A DNA stretch of 64,000 nt, from NCBI GenBank assembly GCA_029215795.1, contig JARDYH010000001.1:119128533-119192532 (forward strand), given 5' to 3'. Below are positions 20,652 through 30,687 of this stretch, one piece after another. The stretch comes from Anniella stebbinsi. Its lineage: Eukaryota > Chordata > Lepidosauria > Squamata > Anniellidae. A program made the position numbers and the translations under genes. Numbering within the stretch: the first letter of the stretch is position 1; each line of letters opens with the position of its first letter. The notes under the pieces were generated by a model. That model ran no database searches. It saw only the letters and a program-made list of their open reading frames with translations, and was not told where the DNA came from.

Positions 20652-22451
20652 TAGGGGTGTGCACGGACCCCCCGGATCGGATCGGGACCCGGATCGGGAC
20701 CTCCAATTTTGTCCCGGACCGGTTCGGACAAAATCGGAGGCCCCCCGGACCGGATCGAGTCCGATCCCGACCCAAAAATCGTACATTTTTGGATCGGCCG
20801 CCATTTTTTTCCCCATAGACTTGCATTGCAATGCAAGTCTATGAGGAAAAAATGGCGGCGGGTGGGTAAGGGGGGGCCTAACTCCCTCCCCCCCCCCGGG
20901 GCCGTCCGCTGTGGACGGCCCCGGCAGGTAAACCCCCTCCCCCGCGCTCCCTACCCCCCCTGGGGCCGCCTGCTTCCATCCGCTGGCGCCCGCGGGCGCC
21001 AGCGGATAGAAGCGGACGGCTCCGGGGGGGGGGTAAGCCCCCTTCCCCGCCACTTACCTTCTCGGCCCGTCCGGCGCCGGCGGCTACTACCAGCGGGCTC
21101 CGCGGCCTACTCTCGAGTAGCGCGCCGGGTGATGACATCACCCGGCGCGCCACCCTGGAGCAGGCCGCGGAGCCTGCTGGTAGTAGTAGGCGCCGGCGCC
21201 GGACGGGAGCCGCCGGGCCGGGCAGGTAAGGGCCCCCCTCCCCCCTCCCCCCTCCGCGCGCCCCCTCCTCCCCTCCACGCACCCCCTCCTTACCTTCCCG
21301 GCCCGGTGGCTCCCGTCCGGCGCCGGCGCCTACTACTTCCAGCAGGCTCCGCGGCCTGCTCTAGAGTAGCGCGCCGGGTGATGACATCACCCGGCGCGCC
21401 ATCCTAGAGCAGGCCGCGGAGCCTGCTGGGAGTAGTAGGCGCCGGCGCCGGACGGGAGCCGCCGGGCCGAGCAAGTAAGGGCCCCCCTCCCCCCTCCGTG
21501 CGCCCCCTCCTTCCCTCCACGCAACCCCTCCTTACCTTCCCGGCCCGGTGGCTCCCGTCCGGCGCCGGCGCCTACTACTTCCAGCAGGCTCCGCGGCCTG
21601 CTCTAGAGTAGCGCGCCGGGTGATGACATCACCCGGCGCGCCATCCTAGAGCAGGCCGCGGAGCCTGCTGGGAGTAGTAGGCGCCGGCGCCGGACGGGAG
21701 CCGCCGGGCCGGAAAGGTAAGGGCCCCCCTCCCCCCTCCGCGCGCCCCCTCCTCCCCTCCACGCACCCCCTCCTTACCTTTCCGGCCCGGCGGCTCCCGT
21801 CCGGCGCCGGCGCCTACTACTTCCAGCAGGCTCCGCGGCCTGCTCTAGAGTAGCGCGCCGGGTGATGACATCACCCGGCGCGCCATCCTAGAGCAGGCCG
21901 CGGAGCCTGCTGGGAGTAGTAGGCGCCGGCGCCGGACGGGAGCCGCCGGGCCGGAAAGGTAAGGGCCCCCCTCCCCCCTCCCCCTCCTCCCCTCCACGCA
22001 CCCCCTCCTTACCTTCCCGGCCCGGTGGCTCCCGTCCGGCGCCGGCGCCTACTACTACCAGCAGGCTCCGCGGCCTGCTCTAGAGTAGCGCGCCGGGTGA
22101 TGACATCACCCGGCGCGCCACCCTAGAGCAGGCCGCGGAGCCTGCTGGTAGTAGTAGGCGCCGGCGCCGGACGGGAGCTACCGGGCCGAGAAGGTAAGTG
22201 CCCCCCCCTCCCCCCCCCGCTGTCCACTTTCATCGGCGGGCGCCCGCTGGCGCCCGCCAATGGAAGCGGCGGTGGGCGCCAGTGGGCGCCCGCCGATCCG
22301 CCGATCCGCCGAACCGGTTCGGAGCTTTTTCGGACCGGTTCGGATTGGATCGGCCGATCCAGCTGCGGGATCGGAAATCGGATAATTTATCCGATTTCCC
22401 ACTGGACCGGACTCGGATCGTGGATCGGGTCCGATCCAGTGCACATCCCTA
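20652..22451. mobile_element. 1800-bp GC-rich hAT-like non-autonomous element with five palindromic units
   Basis: Left end TAGGGGTGTGCACGG, right end CCAGTGCACATCCCTA (inverted, three or so mismatches). Both sides carry the octamer atatatac (20644-20651 and 22452-22459), a perfect 8-bp target duplication as in the hAT superfamily. Next to the left end is a hairpin, CATAGACTTGCATT against AATGCAAGTCTATG (about 20815-20842). The middle consists of five palindromes centred on GTGATGACATCAC (GATGACATCA starts at 21131, 21380, 21622, 21864, 22099), flanked symmetrically by CGCGCCGG, by CAGGCTCCGCGGCCTGCT and by GCGCCGGCGCC, separated by C-rich links. Sub-terminal blocks are rich in GGATCGG / CCGATCC. 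No transposase frame: the long frames over it are caused by GC-rich, stop-poor sequence. It must have been mobilised by a transposase from elsewhere. CpG is very dense, unlike its surroundings. Confidence 0.9.
21050..22195. repeat. tandem array of about 242-bp palindromic units
   Basis: Five units spaced 249, 242, 242 and 235 bp. Each is a near-perfect inverted repeat of about 190 bp; units two to four are almost identical to each other, units one and five differ slightly (TACTACTACC instead of TACTACTTCC), suggesting expansion from the inside. Confidence 0.9.
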
Positions 22452-22550
22452 ATATATACATGTTTTAGGTCTATGAGTTCATGATCTCATAAAATCACTT
22501 ATGATAAATCACTCCATGTTGAGATGAAAAATGAAATATGAACCTGTCAA

Positions 22551-22870
22551 TAGACTGACCATATGAAAAGGAGGACAGGGCTCATGTAACTTTAATAGTT
22601 GTAGAGAAAAGGGAATTTCAGCCGGTGTCATTTGTATGCAATTAGTTCCTGGTGAAATTCCCTCTTCATCACAACCGTTAAAGTTGCAGGGGCCCTGCCT
22701 TCTTTTGTATATGGTCACTCTAGTATAGTGCCTGTACCTTTAACTGTTGTGATGAAGAGGGAATTTCACCAGGAACTAATTGCATACAAATGACACTGGC
22801 TGAAATTCCCTTTTCTCTACAACTGTTAAAGTTACATGAGTCCTGTCCTCCTTTTCATATGGTCAGCCTA
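22551..22870. mobile_element. 320-bp foldback MITE with perfect 8-bp duplication
   Basis: Ends TAGACTGACCATATG and CATATGGTCAGCCTA; flanked by cctgtcaa on both sides (22543-22550, 22871-22878), which supports a hAT-type insertion. The whole element is one long palindrome of about 160-bp arms: for example GGAATTTCAGCCGGTGTCAT on the left and ATGACACTGGCTGAAATTCC on the right. No coding capacity. Other copies: 27386-27560 (half), 57951-58271, 62063-62581. Confidence 0.9.
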
Positions 22871-23983
22871 CCTGTCAAGAAATTAACGTTTTGGCAGTGG
22901 AGACGTTAGATGTTGATATCTTAAAATATTTTTTCCATTCGCTGCCAGTTTTGTGTTCCTACTCCATGGGTATTGATCAAACAAGAGTAATCAAAACTTC
23001 CAGTATTTCTTGCTAAATTAATAACAATCAGGAAGAATTAATTGTAGCAAGTCATTAATTCACCAGCAAATAACCCACACCAAAGTCAATTTTGCTTTAT
23101 CAATTGTAAAATCAATTCTTCTTTCTTCCCCCAGCAATATCGGTCTTCCAAACTATATTACAGTTTCAGCATAGACATACGGTCATATGTTTCAGTACAT
23201 GATAAAATTATGCTTAGACATTAAATTTTACCATTGATTTCAACATACAGTAGTTTGCAATAGCTATGATTAGTAAATGAAGACAGAGATCCTCTAGGGA
23301 ATTACATATTTTTGCCATATGATTAGAAAACTTACTCATTTATGAGTAATGTTATTACCTTAAATATTAGAAGGAAGTAATTAATTTTTCTCATGTGGTT
23401 AAGTAATTACAACTTCAGTATTTTTGGTACTTTTTGTGATAGGGAAAATGGTTACCTTACATTTGCTAATAGTAATCTTGCAAATTAGTCAATAAACTCA
23501 TTAAATACTCGAAGTTAAAAATAGAGAATAACCAACTTACAATAGTTAGGAAAAATAAACTGTTTACACTCAAGTTTTTTATCCCTCCCAGGGTAAAATG
23601 AAAGCTACCATTAAATGAAGAAACTCAGAGTTTTAAAATACCAATGGGTAAATGAGTCAAATCATTTGTAAAGAAATAGATAAGATATTTAATAATGCAA
23701 TCATACATATGTCTACTCAGATGAAAGTCACACTCACTTCTATGGTACTTACTCCCAAGTAAGTGGATATAGTTTTGCAGCTTTATTCTCTGGTGAGCTC
23801 AGATTTGAAATTTAGTGCCCCAGGAGTAACAAGCGATATTTTATGGGAAATGTTTTTCTCACTTATCACAGACAGAAATATATACGTATTATTTTGCACC
23901 TATACACCGATATCCCATATTTTAAAAATAAATCCTTGTTAGAAAGGTTCATATCTGAGAAGGTATCCAGATCCCAAATTTGA
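22871..23983. other. non-coding, AT-rich mostly unique sequence
   Basis: No gene. Contains one short palindromic repeat copy (23697-23780). The stretch 23000-23120 with several ATTAATT motifs has a conserved-enhancer-like composition but nothing more can be said. Confidence 0.5.
23697..23780. repeat. short dispersed palindromic repeat
   Basis: ATATGTCTACTCAGATGAAA and GGTACTTACTCCCAAGTAAG: family of 10390-10475. Confidence 0.55.
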
Positions 23984-24540
23984 GAACAGAAGAACAGAAG
24001 AGCCATGCTCTATTAGATCAAGGGTCCAACCAGCCATCGACCAGGAACCCACAAGCAGGACATGAGTGCAACAGCACCCTCCCACCCATGTTCCCCAGCA
24101 ACTGTTGTACATAGGCTTACTAACTCTGGAGGTAGCACATAGCTATCAGGACTAGTAGCAATTGATGGCCTTCTTCTCTGGGAATTTATCTAAGCCCCTT
24201 TTAAAGCCATCCAAACATGTAGCCATCACTACATCTTATAGTAGTGAATTCCATAGTTGAACTATGCACTATGTGAAGAAGTTCCTTTTATTTGCCCTGT
24301 ATCTCCCACCAATCAGCTTCATGGGATGATTCCAGGTTCTAGTATTTTGAATGTCTCCCTATCCACATTCTCCACACCATGCATAATTTTGTACACCTCT
24401 ATCATGTCTTCCTTACCCTCCCTTTTCCAAACTAACAAGTCCCAGCTGTTGTAATCCTCTCATAAATGAACTACACCAGCCCATTAATCATTTTAGTAGC
24501 AGTTTTCTGCACTTTTATCAGCTCTACAATGTCTTTTTTT
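23984..24540 (-). repeat. CR1-clade LINE 3' region, antisense, second subfamily
   Basis: Blocks AACAGAAGAGCCATGCTCTA, AGCCCCTTTTAAAGCCATCC, GTGAATTCCATAGTTGA and CACCATGCATAATTTTGTAC follow the order of a well-known CR1-type 3' region in reptiles, here reversed. Different from the 18189-19312 copy. No open frame remains. Confidence 0.65.
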
Positions 24541-24800
24541 AGGTATCACAGGAGAGGTCCACTTATGGATCATTAACAGGTTAAAGAACAGAAAGCAGAG
24601 AGTAGTAATAAATGGTAAATTCTCCCAATAAAGGGAAGTAAATCATGGGGTCCCACAGGGATCTGTACTGGGACCAATTCTTTTCAACTTGCTTATAAGT
24701 TATCTGGAATTAGGAGTGAGCAGTGAAGTAGCCAAATTATTTAGGGTTGTTAAAACACAAAGGGATGGTGAAGAGGTCCAAAAGGATCTCCAAATGGAAA
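24541..24800 (+). pseudogene. CR1-clade reverse transcriptase fragment
   Basis: A plus-strand translation with stops contains NHGVPQGSVLGPILFNLL (from about 24646), the reverse transcriptase motif upstream of the catalytic YADD/FADD block, and an upstream INRLKNRKQRVVING-like part. It lies immediately next to the oppositely oriented CR1 piece at 23984-24540, so the two form an inverted pair. No stop-free frame of useful length. Confidence 0.75.
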
Positions 24801-25149
24801 GAATGGGCATTAAAACGTGCACATAATGGAGACTCTGGAAATTGTGCACTTTCTTCCACTGCATTAATGGTGGCCATAAAGGCCTCACTGACACAGTGGG
24901 GGGGGGGGAGTGAGAAATTTTGACAGTGGTAGCAGACATCTTCTGATCGTTCACTGGGGCATCACAAGTGCTCAGGTGTGGGCCTATGCCCACACCATAG
25001 GCATCTGACTGGGTCTGGGGGGACAGATGTGGGGGAATCCACCAGACTTCTGGACTCAAATCAGGTGCTCAAGCCATTCCTAGTAACCAGGTGAGAGCCA
25101 TCACTTGCAGGAGAGGAAGTCCTATTGCCCGAGGAGGAGAGGGGGATGA
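24801..25149. other. non-coding, no recognised feature
   Basis: Includes a G-run (about 24897-24908). The segment TTCCACTGCATTAATG near 24855 has a faint counterpart near 36087, too short to call. Confidence 0.45.
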
Positions 25150-25425
25150 TAGCACTTTTCTAGCACTAAATTAGTTTTGGAACCTGGTATTGTCACACAC
25201 AACGCGAAATGGGGGGGGGGGCACACCAGCTGGGGACTTCAGGATTGTAGCAAGTGATGGGGAAAAGCCACTACAAAACCAGTCAACGATATTCCAGAAA
25301 AAGTGAGCAGTTGTTCCAAGAGCACCGCGGGAGTAATTGAATGTCGTGTGGCCCGGTAGGGACAACCTCAATATTATTCCGGAATAAATGGCCATTGTAG
25401 ATGGCCCCAAGGTCTACTTCAGTGC
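25150..25425 (-). repeat. dispersed MITE-like repeat, copy A (pair with 51750-52130)
   Basis: On the minus strand it starts GGGGCCATCTACAATGGCCA, then TTTATTCCGGAATAATATTG, then AGGTTGTCCCTACCGGGCC. The copy at 51750 reads the same blocks on the plus strand (TTTATTCCAGAGTAGTATCG, AGGTTGTCCCTACAAAGCC). Confidence 0.55.
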
Positions 25426-25487
25426 TGAAATGGGCCCTGACAGCACCTTAAAGACCAAGAAATGTATTTTTACATAAGCTTCTTAGA

Positions 25488-25578
25488 ATCGTAGAATAGT
25501 ACAGATGGAAGGGGCCTATAAGGCCATCGAGTCCAGCCCCCTGCTCAATGCAGGAATCCACCTTAAAGCATCCCTTAT
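25488..25578 (-). repeat. CR1-clade LINE 3' terminus, antisense
   Basis: AGAATCGTAGAATAGTACAG, GAAGGGGCCTATAAGGCCAT, CCCCCTGCTCAATGCAGGAA: the last 90 bp of CR1, matching 18189-18280. Confidence 0.85.
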
Positions 25579-25650
25579 GTAGACTGTAGTCCAAGTCATC
25601 ATATGCATGAAGTATAAACTGGAGATTAAGGTTTTTTAATACAATATATA

Positions 25651-25681
25651 TGGTGTGTGTGTGTGTGTGTGTGTGTGTGTT
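25651..25681. repeat. (GT)n microsatellite
   Basis: About 15 uninterrupted GT units. Confidence 0.95.
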
Positions 25682-25883
25682 GTGGTGGTTGGGAAGAATT
25701 GTAAAAAGTGAGTTCAGAGGGAAATTCAATGCAGAACAGTTCTGATGGTGATAATCACATTATCAACAGCTGCTGCTGATATAGTGCAGCTGCTGCTGAT
25801 ACAAGCATCCTGGCAGTAGATAACCTAATTAACTGATTGAGAGCAGAAGGCTCTTTGATGAATTCTCAGCAAAGTCACTAAAG

Positions 25884-26030
25884 CAGGGGTGGGCAATGTG
25901 TGGCCCTCTAGCTGTTTTGGCCTACAACTCCCATCAGCCCTAGGCACTAGGCAGCATAGCCAATGGTGAAGCATGATGTATGTTATAGGCCACAACACCT
26001 GGAAGGCTACAGGCCACTCACCCTTACCTG
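25884..26030. mobile_element. palindromic MITE (ACTACAACTCCCATCA family), diverged
   Basis: CAGGGGTGGGCAATGTGTGG and CTACAACTCCCATCAGCCC on the left; GGCCACAACACCTGGAAGGC and CACCCTTACCTG on the right. Flanking octamers agree poorly (5 of 8). Confidence 0.6.
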
Positions 26031-26774
26031 TCCTAATGCCACAAAAACAAATGAGATAATTCAGGACAGGTTGTAGAAACAAAATGCCACAGAACAGTAA
26101 TTATATGTCCAATTATTCTTTGCAATGAAGATACAAAGAAGAATCTCACATTGGGAGCCGTTGAAGATCTTTGAATTTATCCATAGATATCATAATACTA
26201 AAAGGACCACTATGCAAGCTAATTAGTGCCTTGAATCATCATTTCAGATTTTGAGGTCAAAATGCATTTGAAATCCAATTAAAGGAAATCATTTCTTGCT
26301 GACTATACAACTGAAAAAAGATCTGTATATTGACCTCTCCTACTTGGACACCTTGTATAGTATCTATGGTTTAATTGCCTGGACTACCCCAATTTGATGA
26401 GCATATTAAATGCCATGCTTCAGCTTAAGATTCTTCTATGAGAAAATGTCTCATCTTCATGCTAAAATAAATGTCAGTTATCATATTTAATAGACATAAT
26501 GCAAGTGCCCTGATTATGTAGAGCAGAAACTGGATGTCTAGAAAAAAAGATTTCTGCAATTAATTGGACTAATAACAGCTTCAACTAAAGAAGCCTCAGG
26601 AGGAATGTAGCTTTCATATCATTGGTCATCAAATCTTCAACTTCAAAAAATATTCCAGAACTTCCTACCACCCAACCGAGTTCCAATAGTGCAGCCCTCT
26701 AGTCTCACAGATATCTGGATTGTTGCACAAAATCATCAGCATACAGTAGGCCCTATTTTAACATAATCATATAA
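26031..26774. other. non-coding, mostly unique sequence
   Basis: No gene or repeat recognised. Confidence 0.5.
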
Positions 26775-26955
26775 GAGTTCCATCACACCAGCAATTTAGT
26801 GCACTCTCGCCATGGCTGGTGTGCGGATTTGCAGCACAGTACTCACATGATGCCGTGCCTGTCCTGCTGACACCCTGCCTCTTCCCCAGCCTTTCCTAGA
26901 ATGCTAAAAGTCTGGATTATTTTCCCGAAGCACATTTCATGCGCCCTAAACCAGC
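26775..26955. repeat. dispersed repeat, copy B (pair with 14975-15240)
   Basis: GAGTTCCATCACACCAGCAA, CACAGTACTCACATGATGCC, GTCTGGATTATTTTCCCGAA in the same order and spacing as at 14975-15240. Confidence 0.55.
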
Positions 26956-27328
26956 GAGTAGTTTTAAAGGAACTGGGGGCTTGAAATGATTGCATCAGGT
27001 CCTGGCAGGAAAAAGTGATCTCTCCCAGCAGCCATCTCCAAGCCTCAATATTCATTAAACAAAAAACCTACGCTTTACAAAAACAATGTTAAGGCTCTAC
27101 AGATTCCAACCAAGCACCAAAAAGCAGGGAAATTGGGAGTTAAGGCTCACAAGCCTTAACGCCACATCCTCCCTAAGGAGGCAGAAAGTGCAAGTGAAAT
27201 TCTCATTCTCCCAAAGCAGATAAACCATGAGGACAGGGTGGAGAATATGATATGCAGAGGTGACTGTGGGGTTGTGGAAAACTGATCACGAACAACTTAG
27301 GGCCACCTACTTCTCTTTTTTTGTTTAG
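26956..27328. other. non-coding, no recognised feature
   Basis: No coding frame or repeat recognised. Confidence 0.5.
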
Positions 27329-27385
27329 AGCAGCCCTTCCCCAACCTGGTGCCCTCCAAAGGTGTTGGACTACAACTCCCATCAT
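27329..27385. mobile_element. left half of a palindromic MITE (ACTACAACTCCCATCA family)
   Basis: CAGCCCTTCCCCAACCTGGT and GGTGTTGGACTACAACTCCC; breaks off at CATCA where the half foldback MITE begins. Confidence 0.7.
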
Positions 27386-27560
27386 TGCCTTCTTTTGTAT
27401 CTGGTCACTCTAGTATAGTGCCTGCAACTTTAACTGTTGTGATGAAGAGGGAATTTCACCAGGGACTAATTGCATACAAATGACACTGGCTGAAATTCCC
27501 TTTTCTCTACAACTGTTAAAGTTACATGAGCCCTGTCCTCCTTTTCATATGGTCAGCCTA
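27386..27560. mobile_element. right half of the 320-bp foldback MITE
   Basis: Begins TGCCTTCTTTTGTATCTGGT, which is the central part of the full element at 22551-22870, and runs to its right end CATATGGTCAGCCTA. The left arm is missing. It joins directly to another truncated MITE, so a deletion between two elements is the simplest explanation. Confidence 0.85.
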
Positions 27561-28499
27561 AATATACAAAAGTTAAAAATATAATGAAATACTTTTCAAT
27601 ATTAAAGCATTTTAAACATTTTAAATACATAACAATTTAAAAGTCAAAGGTATAGACAGAGGTCCAGATTATTTGCCAAAGGCCTGCTGGAACAAAAAAG
27701 GGTTTGTCTGCATCCAAAAACACATCAAGGAGGGAGCCAGTGTAGACTGCAAGGATTAGAAAGAAAATCCATGTGTGTACACTATGCAAAATAAACGACA
27801 GCTGAACTGTTTCTAAACCTTATTAGAAAAACATGGTGACTAGGCCGAAACCAGCGTTGTAGGCCCAGAAGCACTTTGAAAGGTTTCAACATTGTACTTA
27901 AAACTTAACACCTGCCCAAACTAATTGAATGAAGTGTTTGAAGCTTTCAACTTTATAGCAGTATGGACCAAACTCTTAGAAAAGAGGGAAGGAGCACTGT
28001 GTGTTAGTGGGGTGGGGGAAATTAAAAGAAAGGTATAGCTACCTATTCCCAGGAGAGATCTGAAGATCACGTTACCATAGATCCAGAGGAACCACACCCT
28101 GCTTCACCAGGGAGCAAAAGAGCAAACTGGCCTTATGAAGATAGCCCAAAATACTCTCAGAGCCAAAGGAATGCATGTTCCAGAAGAGAAAAGAGAAACT
28201 CTTCTTCTTCTTCACCCAAAAGGTCTGTGCTAGAGGCAGCGGCCATTTCACTCACCCACCCCACATTCTAAGGCAGGAGGGAGGGGGGAGAGTGTGTCGT
28301 GTTATGAGGGAAGATGGCCGCCTCATTGACTTGAATGAGAGGTTAAAATAGTCCTTAAAAGTCAACCGAAGGGAATTTTAAAAAAATGAAAAGCTCTCCA
28401 TCAACTACAGTCAAGGAGGAAGAAGACCCCACCACTGGATTACTTAATAAGGCTCTAGAAATTATGCAAATTGTGAGCACAAAAAGTAGCAACCCGGAA
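27561..28499. other. non-coding; possible old L2-like antisense piece
   Basis: 27600-27720 is A/T-rich with AACATTTTAAATAC and CCAAAGGCCTGCTGGAAC and may be an antisense L2-type tail, but it is too diverged to assert. The rest is unrecognised. Confidence 0.35.
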
Positions 28500-28790
28500 G
28501 TAAATTTTACAAAAGCAGGGAGACAGGTTTGTATTCCTTTTCTAACTTAAACTACTCTCCTTCCCTCAATCTTTCACCAAACTTCTTGAAATTTTCAGGT
28601 AATGTAAAACAAACATTTCTTTCTGTCACCTGTAAATTTCAGAAAGGTTGATGAAACATTTTCAACTTTATGGCTGTTAGAATGACCCCCCCCATTATCA
28701 CTTTAACTTGGCGGAATGTGTTTTTTACTGACGGCCCTTAACAATGGAGGCACGGCTGTGCCTCTATTAATAAACCCCAAACCTTGCATC
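28500..28790 (+). repeat. dispersed unclassified repeat, copy A (pair with 52600-52840)
   Basis: CTTGAAATTTTCAGGTAATG, ATTTCAGAAAGGTTGATGAA, ATTATCACTTTAACTTGGCG and TACTGACGGCCCTTAACA match, in order, CTGAAATTTTCAGGAGATGT, CTGAAAGATTGGTCAAAC, ATCATTTAACTGGGTGG and TACTGATGTGCCTTAACA in copy B. Confidence 0.55.
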
Positions 28791-29264
28791 CCAGGCTCAA
28801 AAGCATTTTTCAAAATCATACAATGCCTGAATCTCTGCAGAGACAGGATTGTATTCCTCGATGCCCCCAAAGAGCCGGATTAAAGGGTCGTTCCATTTTT
28901 GCCCTGCAGAAAAGTGGTTCGGTTGAAGTACTCATCTGACAGGACCTGATTGGAGGGAGAAAGCGAAGGGGATGGGTGGAGCAGAGTAGAGCAGAAGAGC
29001 AAAGGAGCGAAAGAGCAGCTATTCAGGTGAAAGGGATCATAAGCTTGACATGCTTCTGCATCAGAAGTAAAAAAACGTGGAGGCAAACCAGAGGGGGAAA
29101 TTAGGTGTGCTGGTGGTCTAAGTAAATATTTCAGAGAGTTGGTGGAACATAAAGGAGGGGAAGAAAATTCATTGGATCCCCTGGCCTTTTGGCAATTTAA
29201 TATGCTTAAAGGGCTTAGAATGATAGGAAGCCACTTTATACTGAATCAGACCATCTTACTTATG
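28791..29264. other. non-coding, no recognised feature
   Basis: No coding frame or named repeat. Confidence 0.5.
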
Positions 29265-29718
29265 GATGGACAAATCTATATGTTTAGATTCCATTGGATT
29301 TTGCATTATTCTTAACTGAAGTTCATTTCAGATCGATTCTGTACCAATGTACAAACTTCATTTTAAAAGTCACACAAAAAATTGCATTCATTTTTGTGCA
29401 CACTACTTCTAATATACTTATTTTTGTATATTATGTATACAAAATATAACAGCTTTATAACAGTAGTGACAACTGTTGGGGTCCAGGACACACTCCAAAA
29501 CAGTTGTCACTATTGTTATAAAGCACTTTAAAGTGCTTTAAAGCAGCAGTGTAGATCCGCCCCTGGTGTGTGCATATTTGAATGGAGGACTGTAGAGCTA
29601 AATTTGAGAAAGTGCAAATTCTGGTGCATAATTATGTTCCAGTTCTCTCATTGGCCTGGCAGGTGTGAACTTAATAAATTTGCATAACAATTCAGACAGA
29701 ACCAATATCTCACCCATC
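29265..29718. mobile_element. possible DNA transposon remnant with GATGGACAAATCT ends, hosting a nested MITE
   Basis: Left end GATGGACAAATCT, right end ATATCTCACCCATC (weakly inverted). The sequence GACAGATTTGTCCATCC at about 31279 is the reverse complement of such an end, suggesting a family. A Harbinger-like MITE piece (29449-29563) lies inside. No target duplication found. Confidence 0.35.
29449..29563. mobile_element. PIF/Harbinger-like MITE copy, left end lost
   Basis: Right end GCAGTGTAGATCCGCCCC matches the family; internal GTGACAACTGTTGGGGTCCA is mirrored by CCAAAACAGTTGTCAC. Left end not identified. Confidence 0.5.
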
Positions 29719-29750
29719 TCTATGTATTAACAATTGGCAACACTGACTGG

Positions 29751-29886
29751 GGGGCAGATCTACACCAAGCAGGATAGGACACTTTGAAAATGGTTTGAAA
29801 ATGGTTTATGGTGTGTGTCCTGGGCCGCAACAGCCATCACTCACTACTGTTATTAACCATTTTAAAGCAGTAGTGTAGATCCTGCC
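29751..29886. mobile_element. PIF/Harbinger-like MITE with TGG duplication
   Basis: Left GGGGCAGATCTACACC, right GTGTAGATCCTGCC; tgg on both sides (29748-29750, 29887-29889). Internal GTGTGTGTCCTGGGCCGCAA and AAGCAGTAGTGTAGATC as in other copies. Confidence 0.7.
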
Positions 29887-30687
29887 TGGCAGCAACTCTC
29901 GAGAGTTTCACACAGGAGTCTTTCCCAGTCCTACTCGGAGATCATGGGGATTGAAGTTGGGGCCTTCTATGTGCAAAGCATATATGTTCTGCTACTGAGC
30001 TTCAGCACCTCTAATCTCTAGTAATAGTACCCTGGCTTCCTTCACTCAGACCTAATCTCAAATATTCCTTGAGAAACCAAGTTTGTGCATTCATTCAACC
30101 TATATGTTATGCAAGTCTGATTCCATAGAAGCCTGCAGTAAGTAGCTGGCCCAGAGGAGTGAACAGATAGTCAGCTTGTTAAGAAGTTTTCCATGGTAGC
30201 CAAAACAACCTACTCCTACAACAAAACAAGCAGCCATCTCCCTGGTGACAATGGAGAAGATTTGTTTGTTTGTTTTATCCAGGCCAAACACTTAAGGCTG
30301 CATTTTGTGAGTATGTCCAAGGGGTAAATGTGATCTGGAAGTATATGAAAGTGTCCCTAGAAAATTAAGGCCTTATAACTTGCTCTCTTTGCCCTTGAGA
30401 TATATGAAGCATAATATCGAACAGCATGATTGTCGCCTGGATTTCATGAAGATTGTGACATCTCAAATAATAAGCACAATCACAATGACCTGCCAGAGAT
30501 TCCTGCTTATATAAATAAAAAGTTGTCTAAGGACTCAATCCTATGCATGTTTAGACAGAAAAAATGCTGGGACGTGCTGGGAGTTGTGGGATTTTTAAAC
30601 ATGCATAGCATTGTGATCTTAAAATATAATTACTATCCATACTATTGAAAAAATATTATGCATTCTGATATTGTGCTCAGAAGACAG
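29887..30687. other. non-coding, no recognised feature
   Basis: No gene. A palindrome-like segment around CAATCCTATGCATGTTTAGA (30537) and TTTTTAAACATGCATAGCAT (30592) may be another small foldback repeat. Confidence 0.4.

Noticed and set aside
20709..21407. Open frame of 232 codons, Pro/Arg-rich
   Set aside because: Lies in the GC-rich transposon; stops are scarce there and both strands show similar long frames. Composition follows the palindromes.
20652..22451. Gene promoter CpG island
   Set aside because: Borders coincide exactly with inverted ends and an 8-bp target duplication, and no gene starts nearby.
22551..22870. microRNA precursor
   Set aside because: The 320-bp hairpin is a repeated mobile element with target duplications; far longer than a typical precursor, although small RNAs from it cannot be excluded.
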